Shown here: piece by piece, positions 31,401 to 38,600 of the stretch
How positions within the stretch are numbered: the stretch's first letter is position 1
Layout: each line of letters starts with the position of its first letter
IMG/VR virus record: IMGVR_UViG_3300036398_002300
Location: 1 to 38,707 of that record
Length of the DNA stretch: 38,707 nucleotides
Origin: a virus
Direction: 5' to 3' (one strand)
Made by a program: the position numbers and the translations under genes
The notes under the pieces: generated by a model
Databases searched by the model: none
What the model was told of the DNA's origin: nothing
The model's input: only the letters and a program-made list of their open reading frames with translations

Positions 31401-32309
31401 AGGTATACGTCGCGGAGTACCGACTAGGTCGGTAGCCAAGAGGTTTCCTGCTGGGACCCAACCTCGGGCCGTGAACACGCGATGGTCTGTGGAGAGCGTA
31501 ACCGCCGATCCGTCCTTCAGGACGAGACGGACGCACTCCTTCTCACCCTGCTTGAAAGCAGTGGCATTGCAGTACTTAATCTTGTTACTCTCAGTTTTAG
31601 ATACTACTTCAAAGTCTTGGTCGACGGCACCTTCTACGAGCCTCCTACGGAGGCCATCGAAGAACTCGGTATCGCCAGTCACGCATTTTCCAGCGCGTTG
31701 ACCTATGACAGCAATCAACTCCAGCGGGTCGTGGAACGCCTTTGACGCTCTGCCGTCCGCTCTGGTGAAGCCACAGTGAGGGCAGACACCGAAGTTGAGA
31801 AGCGCGACCTTGGCCATCACCTGCTCGACCGGGTCACCAGTCGGAATGTCCATCAGGTAGCTCATATCTGAGCATCTGGCGCAGTAGTCCTCAAACAAAT
31901 GAAGCAGTATTTCAGCCTGTTTGGCGTACGGCTTCATGCCGAGGAAGCGCTTGTCGGCACACCAGACCAGTACGTTTGGTGCCCAATCAACGAGGTCGTC
32001 GGCCTTGGACTCGACTTCAATCGCCTGTGTATGGTCGAGGTCGCCATCGAGAATCTTCTCTGTAAGACCCTCAATATCTGGAAGAAGGTTACGAAACCGA
32101 GATACGGTCTTGTCGATGATAATAGGAACAGCTACCGGCTTTGGCTTGACCGGCTCAGGTTCTGGTGCTGTTGGAGCAGGTACTGTTGTAACAGCAGGCT
32201 TGTGCTTTTTATTCTTCTTTGCCTCCATGTTTATTGGAGACAACCTCGAAGACTTCATGACAACGGGCAGGGCCATGTTGATAGGCGAAAGCTTGGTCGG
32301 TTTCGACAT
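28452..32309 (-). CDS. terL: Terminase large subunit interrupted by an intein, 1285 aa (about 827 after splicing)
   Basis: This is the ATPase/nuclease that packages DNA. From the ATG at 32309: a basic, Pro-rich N terminus; a CARC...CPHCG zinc site; Walker A GQRAGK at 203-208, then the intein (209-666) and Ser667, which completes GKS after splicing; Walker B AAIDELGW (D786, E787); a nuclease domain with Asp at VDLGT (D1014), FYDTW (D1077) and GGDDDL (D1193-1195). The tail is Gln/Ser/Asn-rich. The start at 32309 is chosen over an in-frame ATG at 32345; neither has a strong ribosome site. Without splicing the ATPase should be inactive. It overlaps the next gene by 8 bases. Confidence 0.93.
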   Translation of the reverse strand: MSKPTKLSPINMALPVVMKSSRLSPINMEAKKNKKHKPAVTTVPAPTAPEPEPVKPKPVAVPIIIDKTVSRFRNLLPDIEGLTEKILDGDLDHTQAIEVESKADDLVDWAPNVLVWCADKRFLGMKPYAKQAEILLHLFEDYCARCSDMSYLMDIPTGDPVEQVMAKVALLNFGVCPHCGFTRADGRASKAFHDPLELIAVIGQRAGKCVTGDTEFFDGLRRRLVEGAVDQDFEVVSKTESNKIKYCNATAFKQGEKECVRLVLKDGSAVTLSTDHRVFTARGWVPAGNLLATDLVGTPRRIPEPPKPLDVSDDEVKLAAYLLSDGNVTGTQTRFTNVTPAVVAEFIEVATRLGNGDLDRMKANQVLDKEAVEQIRQKWTSGHYTQSTLAAEYGISQPHVSEVVNGFKGNGRSKKTGVRAQNNYTYSATGLSWFKDKWTITGLSKEKRIPAQFWGLSDRQIALFLNRFWSCDGYVCKNHVGVTLASEKMIDDIKFLLSRLGVRASKRYRVAKTGGKEFDAWRLTAYGADALRFLDVVAPILGKEAASEACREHLASRSRNTTYDVVPIARKEISEIADEIYLKTGKKVKHEIREFTSAKATGHISRDMFQRLVEAYGYEGKYSWLLDTEVIWEGIEQVEPAGKKQVYDLSVPETECFVGNNIVLHNSALTAMAISYLIHRNLHLTSPWKVYSLTPGQVIDFTVVATTVGQSEKTLWSAFKGMFSQSHWFKAYKTACDEEGKRHGVKETIKVGETFLFFDHKGILVYFAANNPSSLRGTTRFGAAIDELGWFGEAEPGSQKVRSNGPETYSALNNACLTLRTAVDNLIKKNKNTNLPIPIMFNISSPRAMNDPIMTVFRERAGDPRVVRRHWSTWDVNPNLSREALVRELATSNGVRDFAAQPPITDDPLVQKTHIIIDCFKSPLATDTRYGPLLIPTANGYVDDLEVPSGRLTASYITAGLQDRSMVKVPSYQYLKDLEHSDPEAWENLGPLQPLFKDLTTRPASGRAHIMGVDLGTKNNALAVVCGYLSSDNSKFITDFALEIKPSTIRSVNVADVFEKLMVPLVERLNVVAVFYDTWQSVHQIQTLSQKFGSLGPLNSPAERRRWLKELRDKKQRPAFMADQYSLTMADATLLVARMEQGDCLFPALEVGIMELLVNRSLDPVSYPYAQLALQLSTVRARGARLLKPIGGDDDLFRAWANAAIKAFTDETVVDLLSQETRGQPMQQQSNTKRGSYVSMGSAGKGLRRTETLQSGTLSNSNNTNGMPMAVKRGVFGGLRGNQNG
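30312..31685 (-). mobile_element. Intein with LAGLIDADG endonuclease and HTH inserted in terL Walker A
   Basis: The insert is 458 residues, from C1 (CVTGDTEFFDG) to the C-terminal HN, followed by Ser667. Splicing motifs are Cys1, STDHRVFT, and VYDLSVPETECFVGNNIVLHN at the end. Two LAGLIDADG-type (DOD) cores, LAAYLLSDGNV and LNRFWSCDGYV, show a homing endonuclease. Between them lies a helix-turn-helix (YTQSTLAAEYGISQPHVSEVV). Insertion between the GK and S of the P-loop is expected to kill ATPase activity until splicing. Confidence 0.93.
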
Positions 32310-32343
32310 GACTCTAGTGTAAGGCTTTCGGAGGACAGAGTCC

Positions 32344-33291
32344 ATGAAAACAGAAGTGAAAATAGTAGAAGACTCAATATCCGAAGCTGGCGTTCGGCTG
32401 ACTACGTTTCAGCTATCATATCCTAGAATAATCCATTCAGAGTTGATGACCCACCGGGCTTTTAGCAGAAATGCGTCGTCCAGCCGTGCAATACCCGTCA
32501 GCAAGATGGTTGCATCAATATCGGTAGACCCGTTCTTCCCTCTGTACTGGGGGATGAACGAACCCGGTATGCAGTCCCGCAAGGAAGTAACAGATGCAGG
32601 TACTTTGAAGGCAGCGGTAGCCTTGTGGTCTCATGGTGCAAGGGTGGCAGCCAGAACCGCTACCGACTTGTACGAGCTATGCGGGCTTCATAAGCAGCTT
32701 GTGAACCGCGTTCTTGAGCCGTACTCGTTCATCAGTGTCATCGTCAGCAGCACCAGCTACGAGAACTTCTTTGCTCTTCGCTGCCACCCGGATGCAGAAC
32801 CTCACATCCAGCATCTCGCTTGGAAGATGGCTGACCTGTACTACAAGGGGTCACCACCAGTGCTCTGCAAGTCTGGCGAGTGGCATCTTCCCTACGTGTC
32901 AGCCGCGGAGCGGGAGTCCCTGCCTCTGGAGACGCAGAAGGTGTGCAGCGTAGCCCGCTGCGCCCGAGTCAGCTACCGGACGCATGACGGGGCCAACCCT
33001 TCCGTAGAGAAGGACACCGAGCTTTACAACCGACTGCTTGGTGGTCTTGAGAAGGGTGATGGAGAGCCGGGGCATCTGAGTCCGCTTGAACATCAGGCTA
33101 CGCCGCTGCCGGATGGCAAAGAGGTTTCTGGTAACTTCGTCGGGTGGCAGCAGTTCAGGCAGACGATTCCGGGTCAAGCCATGACGTTCGACTATGACAA
33201 GGCGGTAGACAAGGGCTGGCGGGACATGTCTGCTCTCCTCTCTGCCCGAGAGGAAGAAGATCCTTCTGTCGTCGTCAGATCAAAAAAGTGA
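32344..33291 (+). CDS. thyX: Flavin-dependent thymidylate synthase, 315 aa
   Basis: The enzyme makes dTMP from dUMP with FAD, NADPH and methylene-tetrahydrofolate. The ThyX signature is visible as HRAFSRNASSSRAIP (residues 37-51), an RHRx7S-type variant in which the first Arg is replaced by Thr. NRVLEPYSFISVIV, FFALRCHPDAEPHIQHLA and LSPLEHQA (244-251) are further ThyX blocks. The C-terminal 50 residues are longer than usual. The ATG follows GGAGG. It lies divergent from terL with only 34 bases between, too short for two separate promoters. With the reductase it supplies precursors. Confidence 0.9.
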   Translation: MKTEVKIVEDSISEAGVRLTTFQLSYPRIIHSELMTHRAFSRNASSSRAIPVSKMVASISVDPFFPLYWGMNEPGMQSRKEVTDAGTLKAAVALWSHGARVAARTATDLYELCGLHKQLVNRVLEPYSFISVIVSSTSYENFFALRCHPDAEPHIQHLAWKMADLYYKGSPPVLCKSGEWHLPYVSAAERESLPLETQKVCSVARCARVSYRTHDGANPSVEKDTELYNRLLGGLEKGDGEPGHLSPLEHQATPLPDGKEVSGNFVGWQQFRQTIPGQAMTFDYDKAVDKGWRDMSALLSAREEEDPSVVVRSKK

Positions 33292-33310
33292 CCTGATCTG
33301 TAAAATACGC

Positions 33311-33339
33311 TTGACGTTTCCTGCGATCATGCCTAGAAG
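33311..33339 (+). promoter_or_regulatory. Sigma70-like promoter for the helicase gene
   Basis: TTGACG (33311-33316) and TAGAAG (33334-33339) are 17 bases apart, with CGC before the -35 box, and lie 54 bases before the helicase ATG. The same CGCTTGAC string is seen at 8149-8156. Confidence 0.6.
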
Positions 33340-33392
33340 AGGCAGACGGTTCGGTTGGGAATGATCCCAGCCGACCAGCGCAGGAGCACAGT

Positions 33393-34892
33393 ATGTCGAA
33401 CATCGCCGCCCCGTTCACCAACGTCGTCTTCTCTAAGTACCAGACGGGCGTGTTCGACGCCGTCAAGGCGGCGGACAAGAACATCCTTGTCAACGCGGTC
33501 GCTGGCTCGGGTAAGTCCTTTACCCTTGAGCACGCCATGAAGCACATGCCGCGCAACGCTCGCATCGTTGCGCTGGCATTCAACAAGAGCATCGCTGAGG
33601 AGCTTCAGCGCCGCATCCCTGACGGTGCGATGGCCTCTACACTCAACAGCATCGGCCACCGCACTTGGGCGACGCACACCAAGGCTGCTGTCGATGGCGG
33701 CAAGACCCGCAGCATCGCCCGTGAGGTCGTTCCGTTCGCGGAGCGCGACGTCACCAGCGACGTCATCTCGCTGGTGTCGAAGGCCAAGGTCCACGGTCTC
33801 GTGACCAATGAGGCCAAGGCGCTCGCCAAGGCTCCGGTCAACGGTCTGATGGAGGACACGGACGAAAACTGGCTGAACGTCGCTGCACGCTACGGCATTG
33901 ACCTGCCTTGGCAGTACAGCCGTATTCTTGGCCTTGCTCGTCAGTGCCTGACGAAGTCGATTCTGAACACGGCAGTCATCGACTTCGATGACCAGTTGTT
34001 CATGCCGATCATCTACGGCGTCCGCTTCCAGACCTTCGACTGGGTTCTGGTTGACGAGGCGCAGGACCTCTCGGACATCCAGATCGAGATGATCAAGCGC
34101 ATGGGCAACCCGGCGACGCGCTACCTGTTCGTCGGTGACCGTCGCCAGTCGCTGTACGCGTTCCGCGGTGCCGACAGCCGCGCCATGGACCGTATCAAGG
34201 CCGAACTCAACTGTGCTGAGCTTCCGCTGTCGGTCACGTACCGCTGCCCCAAGCTCGTGGTCAACGAAGCACGTCGCTACGAGCCTGCCATTGAGCCTCG
34301 TGACAACGCTCCTGAAGGCGTGGTCCGCAACGGTGGCTACTACCTCGATGCAGACTACCAGATGGGCGACATGGTCGTGTGCCGTCGTTCACTGCCGGTC
34401 ATCACGCTGGCGTACACGCTGATCGGTCGCCGCATCAAGTGCCGCGTTCAGGGCCGCGATCTTGCCGAAGGCATCAAGAGCCTTGTCCGCAAGCTTCGCG
34501 CCAATAGCGTTGAAGAGTTGCTGCGTAAGCTTGGCGACTGGGAAACCCGCCAGATCGCGCTGCTTCAGGAGTCGGAGGACGAGGCCAAGATCGAGCAGGT
34601 CGTCGACAAGGCGAACACGATCAAGATCATCGTCCAGTCCTGCAATGCCACGTCTGTGGCTCAGGTCGAGCAGGAGATTGAGGGCCTGTTCTCTGGCGAC
34701 GGTCCCTGCGTTCTCTTGTCCACGGTTCACCGCGCCAAGGGCCTTGAGGCCGACCGTGTGTTCGTCATCGACCATGGACTTATGCCCAAGTATGTCCGCA
34801 CACCTGAGCAGTTTGAGCAGGAGAAAAATATCGCCTACGTAAGCGTAACACGTGCAAAAAAAGAACTTGTTTTTGTTTCTACTACTAGGTAG
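33393..34892 (+). CDS. SF1A (UvrD/Rep-like) DNA helicase, 499 aa
   Basis: Motifs are in order: Q-like FSKYQTGVFDAV, Walker A AVAGSGKS (35-42), DEAQD (221-225), GDRRQSLYAFRGA (248-260), LSVTYRCP motif IV, LSTVHRAKGLEADRVFVID motif V, and AYVSVTRAKKEL motif VI at the end. This is the compact plan of phage Dda/UvrD-type 5'-3' or 3'-5' helicases; the direction cannot be read here. The ATG has AGGAGCAC upstream, with a promoter 54 bases before. The last 20 codons are AT-richer than the rest and end only 8 bases past the start of the opposing endonuclease's stop. Confidence 0.93.
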   Translation: MSNIAAPFTNVVFSKYQTGVFDAVKAADKNILVNAVAGSGKSFTLEHAMKHMPRNARIVALAFNKSIAEELQRRIPDGAMASTLNSIGHRTWATHTKAAVDGGKTRSIAREVVPFAERDVTSDVISLVSKAKVHGLVTNEAKALAKAPVNGLMEDTDENWLNVAARYGIDLPWQYSRILGLARQCLTKSILNTAVIDFDDQLFMPIIYGVRFQTFDWVLVDEAQDLSDIQIEMIKRMGNPATRYLFVGDRRQSLYAFRGADSRAMDRIKAELNCAELPLSVTYRCPKLVVNEARRYEPAIEPRDNAPEGVVRNGGYYLDADYQMGDMVVCRRSLPVITLAYTLIGRRIKCRVQGRDLAEGIKSLVRKLRANSVEELLRKLGDWETRQIALLQESEDEAKIEQVVDKANTIKIIVQSCNATSVAQVEQEIEGLFSGDGPCVLLSTVHRAKGLEADRVFVIDHGLMPKYVRTPEQFEQEKNIAYVSVTRAKKELVFVSTTR

Positions 34893-35595
34893 CCAACTCT
34901 TGTTTCTTTTTTAAATGGTACCTTCTAAGTCCCTCGGATACTTTAGCTTTAAAGCTATCGCTTCTTTTTGTTCCTTTATTTTTGTCAGGGTTCTGCTCTT
35001 TGTATTTTTTCATACCAGCAGATACCTTGGCTTTAAACTCGTCACTTCTTTTCCTTCCTTTATGTATAGAAGAAACTTTTTCTCCGAATCCTTCTGGCTT
35101 TCTTTTACCCTTTTTTGATTTACTGATTTTATCTTTTACTTCTTGGCTACGAGGAACGCCTCTTCTTGCTTCAGCGCTCTGACGAAAGTTAGACATGGCT
35201 TCCTCAGAGTAAGGCGTCCTTCCTCTCTTCCAAGATTCTATCGTTGCTTGACGGCACTTTTCTTTAACTTCTTCACTACGCGTCAACCCTTTGTTAGGCG
35301 TAGTTACGTAGTCACCAATGTTGAAAGACAGACCGGCGGCGGCATACTCGTCAGCTAGGCTTTGCTCTAGTGACGTAAGCTCGTGATGTTCACATTTTCT
35401 TAGTAAAGAAAATGTAAAGTCATTTTCACCATATTTATTCCACGCTGACTGAAGGTAGTGATTGTGGTGCTTACCCTTACGAAGATGATATCTATGGTGT
35501 ATAACTCTCCTCTCTACGTGAACGGACTGGCCAACGTAGCACTTTCCAGTGCTTATTTGTCTGATGACGTATACGCCTACAGTTTTTTGTCCCAT
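34885..35595 (-). CDS. GIY-YIG homing endonuclease with NUMOD3 repeats, 236 aa
   Basis: The N terminus has the GIY-YIG nuclease core, VGVYVIRQISTGKCYVGQS, followed by Arg/His (RRVIHHRYHLRKG) and Glu (SLEQSLADEY). The C-terminal half has four basic NUMOD3-like repeats (RSEEVKEKCRQATIESW; RSQEVKDKISKSKKGKRK; RSDEFKAKVSAGMKK; RSDSFKAKVSEGLRR) that bind DNA. The ATG at 35595 is chosen; a GTG seven codons upstream has no ribosome site. It is AT-rich compared with neighbours, and its stop overlaps the helicase end by 8 bases on the opposite strand. It is a free-standing mobile gene. Confidence 0.9.
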   Translation of the reverse strand: MGQKTVGVYVIRQISTGKCYVGQSVHVERRVIHHRYHLRKGKHHNHYLQSAWNKYGENDFTFSLLRKCEHHELTSLEQSLADEYAAAGLSFNIGDYVTTPNKGLTRSEEVKEKCRQATIESWKRGRTPYSEEAMSNFRQSAEARRGVPRSQEVKDKISKSKKGKRKPEGFGEKVSSIHKGRKRSDEFKAKVSAGMKKYKEQNPDKNKGTKRSDSFKAKVSEGLRRYHLKKKQELAT

Positions 35596-35667
35596 GCCAC
35601 AGAGTGACGTACCCACGCTATGTTTACCTCTTATTCCAGTTCTTGCTCTTGTTCTGAGGGGTGACCA

Positions 35668-35892
35668 GTGAAGACGCCGAGTTGGGACCCCAAGCGGGTG
35701 TTTGAACCGAACGAGAGACAGGCTGTCGAAGCCCTTCTCCGGTTATATGACGAGCCTACGGACAGGGAAGCCATCGCCTTGGTGCGAGACTCCTATAACG
35801 AGTGCTCACGAGAGGCGAAGTTCCGGATGAACAGCCGGATTGCTTCGTGGCGTCAAGACGTCGGTTCCGATGAGTTGGAGGTATTACAATGA
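35668..35892 (+). CDS. Small unknown protein, 74 aa
   Basis: The frame starts at GTG behind GAGGGGTGACC. It is acidic and helical (FEPNERQAVEALLRLYDEPTD; EAIALVRDSYNECSREAKF). It overlaps the next gene by 4 bases (ATGA), showing coupling. No family is recognised. It follows the endonuclease insertion and may once have been the next gene after the helicase. Confidence 0.66.
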   Translation: MKTPSWDPKRVFEPNERQAVEALLRLYDEPTDREAIALVRDSYNECSREAKFRMNSRIASWRQDVGSDELEVLQ

Positions 35893-36098
35893 AGATTACG
35901 CGAGTTACCTATCATCGAGGCATTACACTCAACGTCGGTGACTTTGAGTCCGTTCGCGTTGACATCGAGGCTACAGCGGAAGTCGAGGACGGAGAGTCCT
36001 TTGATGACTGCTACAACAGCCTCAAGGACCAAGTAGACGACGCTGTCCGAGAGGAAGCCCGGACAGTTCGTGCCAAGACCCGCCGCAGCGGGTCTTGA
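35889..36098 (+). CDS. Small acidic unknown protein, 69 aa
   Basis: The ATG overlaps the upstream stop, behind TTGGAGG. The product (MKITRVTYHRGITLNVGDFESVRV) begins with alternating strand residues, then an acidic helix (DQVDDAVREEARTV). The pattern YHRG.TLN.GDFESVRV occurs in small phage proteins of unknown role. The last codons form one arm of a perfect stem-loop. Confidence 0.68.
   Translation: MKITRVTYHRGITLNVGDFESVRVDIEATAEVEDGESFDDCYNSLKDQVDDAVREEARTVRAKTRRSGS
36076..36095 (+). terminator. Stem-loop overlapping a stop codon
   Basis: AGACCCGC (36076-36083) pairs with GCGGGTCT (36088-36095), with a 4-base CGCA loop. The hairpin overlaps the end of the 35889-36098 gene. No T-run follows on the plus strand, so termination is uncertain; it may stabilise the transcript end. 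Confidence 0.45.
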
Positions 36099-36153
36099 CT
36101 CTATAGTAAAAGTTAAAGATTTTGCCTCAAGGGGTTGAGGTTAGGGGGTTATT

Positions 36154-36342
36154 TTGTCTAACTCGGAGTACAAGTTCGAGAAGAAAGTCTACAAGCGTAA
36201 CTGCTGGTGCGACTGGTGCTGCACAATGTTTTCATCAACAGAGCCACTTCGGCGCTTCTGCGGGAAGGAATGCACGTGGGCATGGATGGAGGCGAAGCAG
36301 AAGAGAGTCAAGACACAGTTAAAATATCGTGACGTTGTCTAG
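36154..36342 (+). CDS. Small Cys-rich protein, 62 aa
   Basis: The start is a TTG behind a GGGGG site. CWCDWCC and FCGKEC give a probable zinc site in the first 40 residues, with aromatic residues around it (WAWMEAKQKR). The 3' end overlaps the opposite-strand gene by 24 bases. The TTG start and short length keep confidence moderate. The function is unknown. Confidence 0.58.
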   Translation: MSNSEYKFEKKVYKRNCWCDWCCTMFSSTEPLRRFCGKECTWAWMEAKQKRVKTQLKYRDVV

Positions 36343-37206
36343 GTACTCTTCAACGAGAAGGTCCGTTTCGGTTAGGTCGGGGCTGGACTCATACACCGCC
36401 ATTGAAGCGCTCCAAGTGAAGCTGTTTGGAGCGTCTGCGGTGTCAGACCACGAGATACCTTCTGGTTCAATGAACCCCTTCAGCACGATGTTGGGAAACT
36501 GTAGGCTGGAGTAGTAGACCCACAAGTAGTTGTGTTTGCCTTCGTTCAGACCAGAAGGCATTATCGGTGGCTGATTGATAAGCTGCATGAAGTAATAAAA
36601 GTCTTGTAGACCGTACGGTACAGCTACTCCTTTGACCGGTACCACCTGACCTGTGTCAGACGTTTGTTTCACGCTTTCGAGTGGAATAGGGAGTATGTTT
36701 CCTGTCTGGAAGGTGAAGGTCACTGTTGGCAGGTTGAAATAGGTCTGCCTTGGGCCTCCCAGTGGTCGTGACTGCATGTAGTGGGCGCGACCACCCTTCG
36801 TGTCTTCTGTCGAGGCTCTGATCGCCACAGACCACTGTGCCTCAGAAGGACCAGCGTGCAGCAGAAGTGCTGCTGGTTCACGCTTCTGTCCGACTGCTCG
36901 TTTGGCGTCTTCGACGCCGTCCCTCTGCCACAGGTCGGAGGTCAGGATGAATGCCTTCCGGTCGAAGGCAAGACCTCCGGCGTAGGGAGAGCGTCCCTGC
37001 TGTGCCTTGAAGCTCGACGTGTTCTTCACCGACCCCGGTGGTGGCGGTTCTCCCGACCTTGGCTGCTGCTGATTGCTGGCGGTGCTCTTTACATTGGAGC
37101 CACTACCAAAGGCGGTTAGGCTTTCCAGAAAGCTGGGAGTAGGCGTTGTTGGTTTCGGTCTGTCAGACGGCAGCTTATCTTTATCGAAGTTATTGATCAG
37201 CGGCAT
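36319..37206 (-). CDS. Tail or baseplate-like structural protein, 295 aa
   Basis: The ATG has GGAGTACC upstream. The first 70 residues are Pro/Ser-rich and probably disordered (PKPTTPTPSF; PRSGEPPPPGSVKNT). The rest is a beta-rich domain (TYFNLPTVTFTFQTGNILPIPL; LQDFYYFMQLINQPP; QFPNIVLKGFIEPEGISWSD) of the type in tail-tube, baseplate or connector proteins of large phages. The match to one protein is not certain. It lies away from the head genes, downstream of an HU-like gene. Confidence 0.6.
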   Translation of the reverse strand: MPLINNFDKDKLPSDRPKPTTPTPSFLESLTAFGSGSNVKSTASNQQQPRSGEPPPPGSVKNTSSFKAQQGRSPYAGGLAFDRKAFILTSDLWQRDGVEDAKRAVGQKREPAALLLHAGPSEAQWSVAIRASTEDTKGGRAHYMQSRPLGGPRQTYFNLPTVTFTFQTGNILPIPLESVKQTSDTGQVVPVKGVAVPYGLQDFYYFMQLINQPPIMPSGLNEGKHNYLWVYYSSLQFPNIVLKGFIEPEGISWSDTADAPNSFTWSASMAVYESSPDLTETDLLVEEYLDNVTIF

Positions 37207-37225
37207 TGGTACTCCAGAACAGAAA

Positions 37226-37258
37226 GAACAACCCCTCTCAGGGTGAGAGGGGTTGTTC
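37226..37258 (-). terminator. Intrinsic terminator between the HU-like and tail-like genes
   Basis: A 14-bp perfect stem, GAACAACCCCTCTC with GAGAGGGGTTGTTC, and a 5-base loop lie between the two minus-strand genes. The minus strand then reads TTTCTGTTCTGG, a weak T-rich tract. It probably stops or reduces reading from the HU-like gene. Confidence 0.82.
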
Positions 37259-37285
37259 CTAGCTTCGTGGCTTTAGCTACTACGC

Positions 37286-37918
37286 TCAGCTATTGCTGAT
37301 GTAGTCGCGGACGGCGCGGGTCGCCTTGAAGGTGACAACCTTCTTGGCCTTGACCTTGATTGAAGCACCGGTCTTCGGGTTGTGCGCCTTGCGCTCAGCG
37401 CGGGTCTTGGTCTCAGCGCGGAGGAAGTTCGGGATCTTGTACTTGAAGTCGTTCTCGCTCAGCGAGAGCAGCGAGTCGAACGTGCCGAGGATGACGTCAC
37501 GAGCAACGGCGCTGCGGAGAGCCTGACCGAAGATGGGCTTGTAGACCGTCTCGTTCAGGTGCTTGATGAGGTCCTTGAGAGGGACCGACTTGGTCTTGTC
37601 GAAGTCCTTCGGAAGAGCAGCAGCGCTCTTGCCGACGGCGTCGAAGTAGGCACGAGCCTTCGGAAGACCATTGTCATCGACGACGGCCTCGAACTCCTTG
37701 TAGGAACGACCGAGGGCGATGGTCCTCATCGAACCTTCAACCTTGACCTTCTTCTTCGCGGGCTTCGCAGTCGCGGGCTTCGCAGCCTTGGCAGGCTTCG
37801 CAGCCGCTGCTGGCTTCGCCTTGGCCTCAGCCTTGGGGGCTGCGGTGGTCGTGGTCGTGGTCGTGGTGGCGGCGGTCGTGGTGGCGGCGAACGCCTTCTT
37901 TCTACGGGCTGCGAGCAT
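37286..37918 (-). CDS. HU/IHF-like DNA-binding protein with a Thr/Ala/Lys-rich N-terminal tail, 210 aa
   Basis: Residues about 110-210 match HU: the helical start SVPLKDLIKHLNETV, the dimer region, and the DNA-contacting arm RKAHNPKTGASIKVKAKKVV then FKATRAVRDYI. The first 60 residues are low-complexity: poly-Thr (about nine in a row), then AAPKAEAKAK and repeated KPA units, like histone H1-type tails. The ATG at 37918 is chosen with AAGGAGACAG before it; the longer frame has no such site. It is likely a nucleoid or virion-DNA packing protein. Confidence 0.86.
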   Translation of the reverse strand: MLAARRKKAFAATTTAATTTTTTTTAAPKAEAKAKPAAAAKPAKAAKPATAKPAKKKVKVEGSMRTIALGRSYKEFEAVVDDNGLPKARAYFDAVGKSAAALPKDFDKTKSVPLKDLIKHLNETVYKPIFGQALRSAVARDVILGTFDSLLSLSENDFKYKIPNFLRAETKTRAERKAHNPKTGASIKVKAKKVVTFKATRAVRDYISNS

Positions 37919-37984
37919 TGCTGTCTCCTTGTTGTTGGTTTCTCTACTGACCTTCATCATTGAAGGCAATAGGAAAGCGTATTC

Positions 37985-38476
37985 TCACTCGTCGTCATCG
38001 TCGTCCGAGTCATCGTCATCATCTTCGTCTGAAACTTCTTCCATTTCTTCATCTTCGGAGTCCTCGTCGAACTCCTCATCGTCATCTTCTTCACCGGGCT
38101 TGTTCGCCGCCGCGGTGATAGCACCGGTCAGACGTTCAGACTCAAACTGAACGCCTGCTGCGAAAGCGATCTCGATCATCTGGTACACGGTGAAGATGAC
38201 ACCTGTAGCCAGTTCTGCGTTGTCAGGCTCTGGTCCGTCACAGATGGCAAAGGAAGCGACCGTTTCGGTGTCTTCTGGGTCCAGCTTCAATGCCTTGGGT
38301 GTACGGGTAGGAGAGTCCTTGGCCGTATCGCCAGCAATGGCGATGATTCCTTTGTTGTCGACCCAGAGTTCGCCCTCTGGGTCCATCTTTGAGAGAAGAC
38401 GCCACAGGCGCTGAACAGCAGGCGGCTTCTTGGTGATGTCTTCTACGTTCGTTACCTTGAACTTCGCTTTTGCCAT
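37985..38476 (-). CDS. Acidic unknown protein, 163 aa
   Basis: The ATG at 38476 follows AAAAGGAAG; an in-frame ATG at 38578 is the alternative. The body (GELWVDNKGIIAIAGDTAKD; ELATGVIFTVYQMIEIAFAAGV) has strand and helix segments. The last 40 residues are nearly all Asp/Glu (EEFDEDSEDEEMEEVSDEDD...). It lies directly before the basic HU-like gene, 66 bases apart, so the two may act together as acid and base, for example as chaperone and packing protein. This link is an inference. Confidence 0.72.
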   Translation of the reverse strand: MAKAKFKVTNVEDITKKPPAVQRLWRLLSKMDPEGELWVDNKGIIAIAGDTAKDSPTRTPKALKLDPEDTETVASFAICDGPEPDNAELATGVIFTVYQMIEIAFAAGVQFESERLTGAITAAANKPGEEDDDEEFDEDSEDEEMEEVSDEDDDDDSDDDDDE

Positions 38477-38600
38477 TACGGGCTTCCTTTTTCTTACTGT
38501 TACTGGTTTATGTTCCAAGTGCGGTCGCACGAGGATGGTTGGCACAGGTCTTTGGTAGGGAATCAGCGGGACCTTCATGCAGAAGAGCTAGTACCGTGCA

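Noticed and set aside
32240-32343. thyX promoter from TTGGTC and TAGTGT
   Set aside because: The -35 match is only about three of six, too weak to list as a promoter.
34840-34900. Group I intron or splice boundary in the helicase
   Set aside because: The helicase motifs are complete up to motif VI and the frame is closed; the endonuclease lies on the opposite strand outside the gene.
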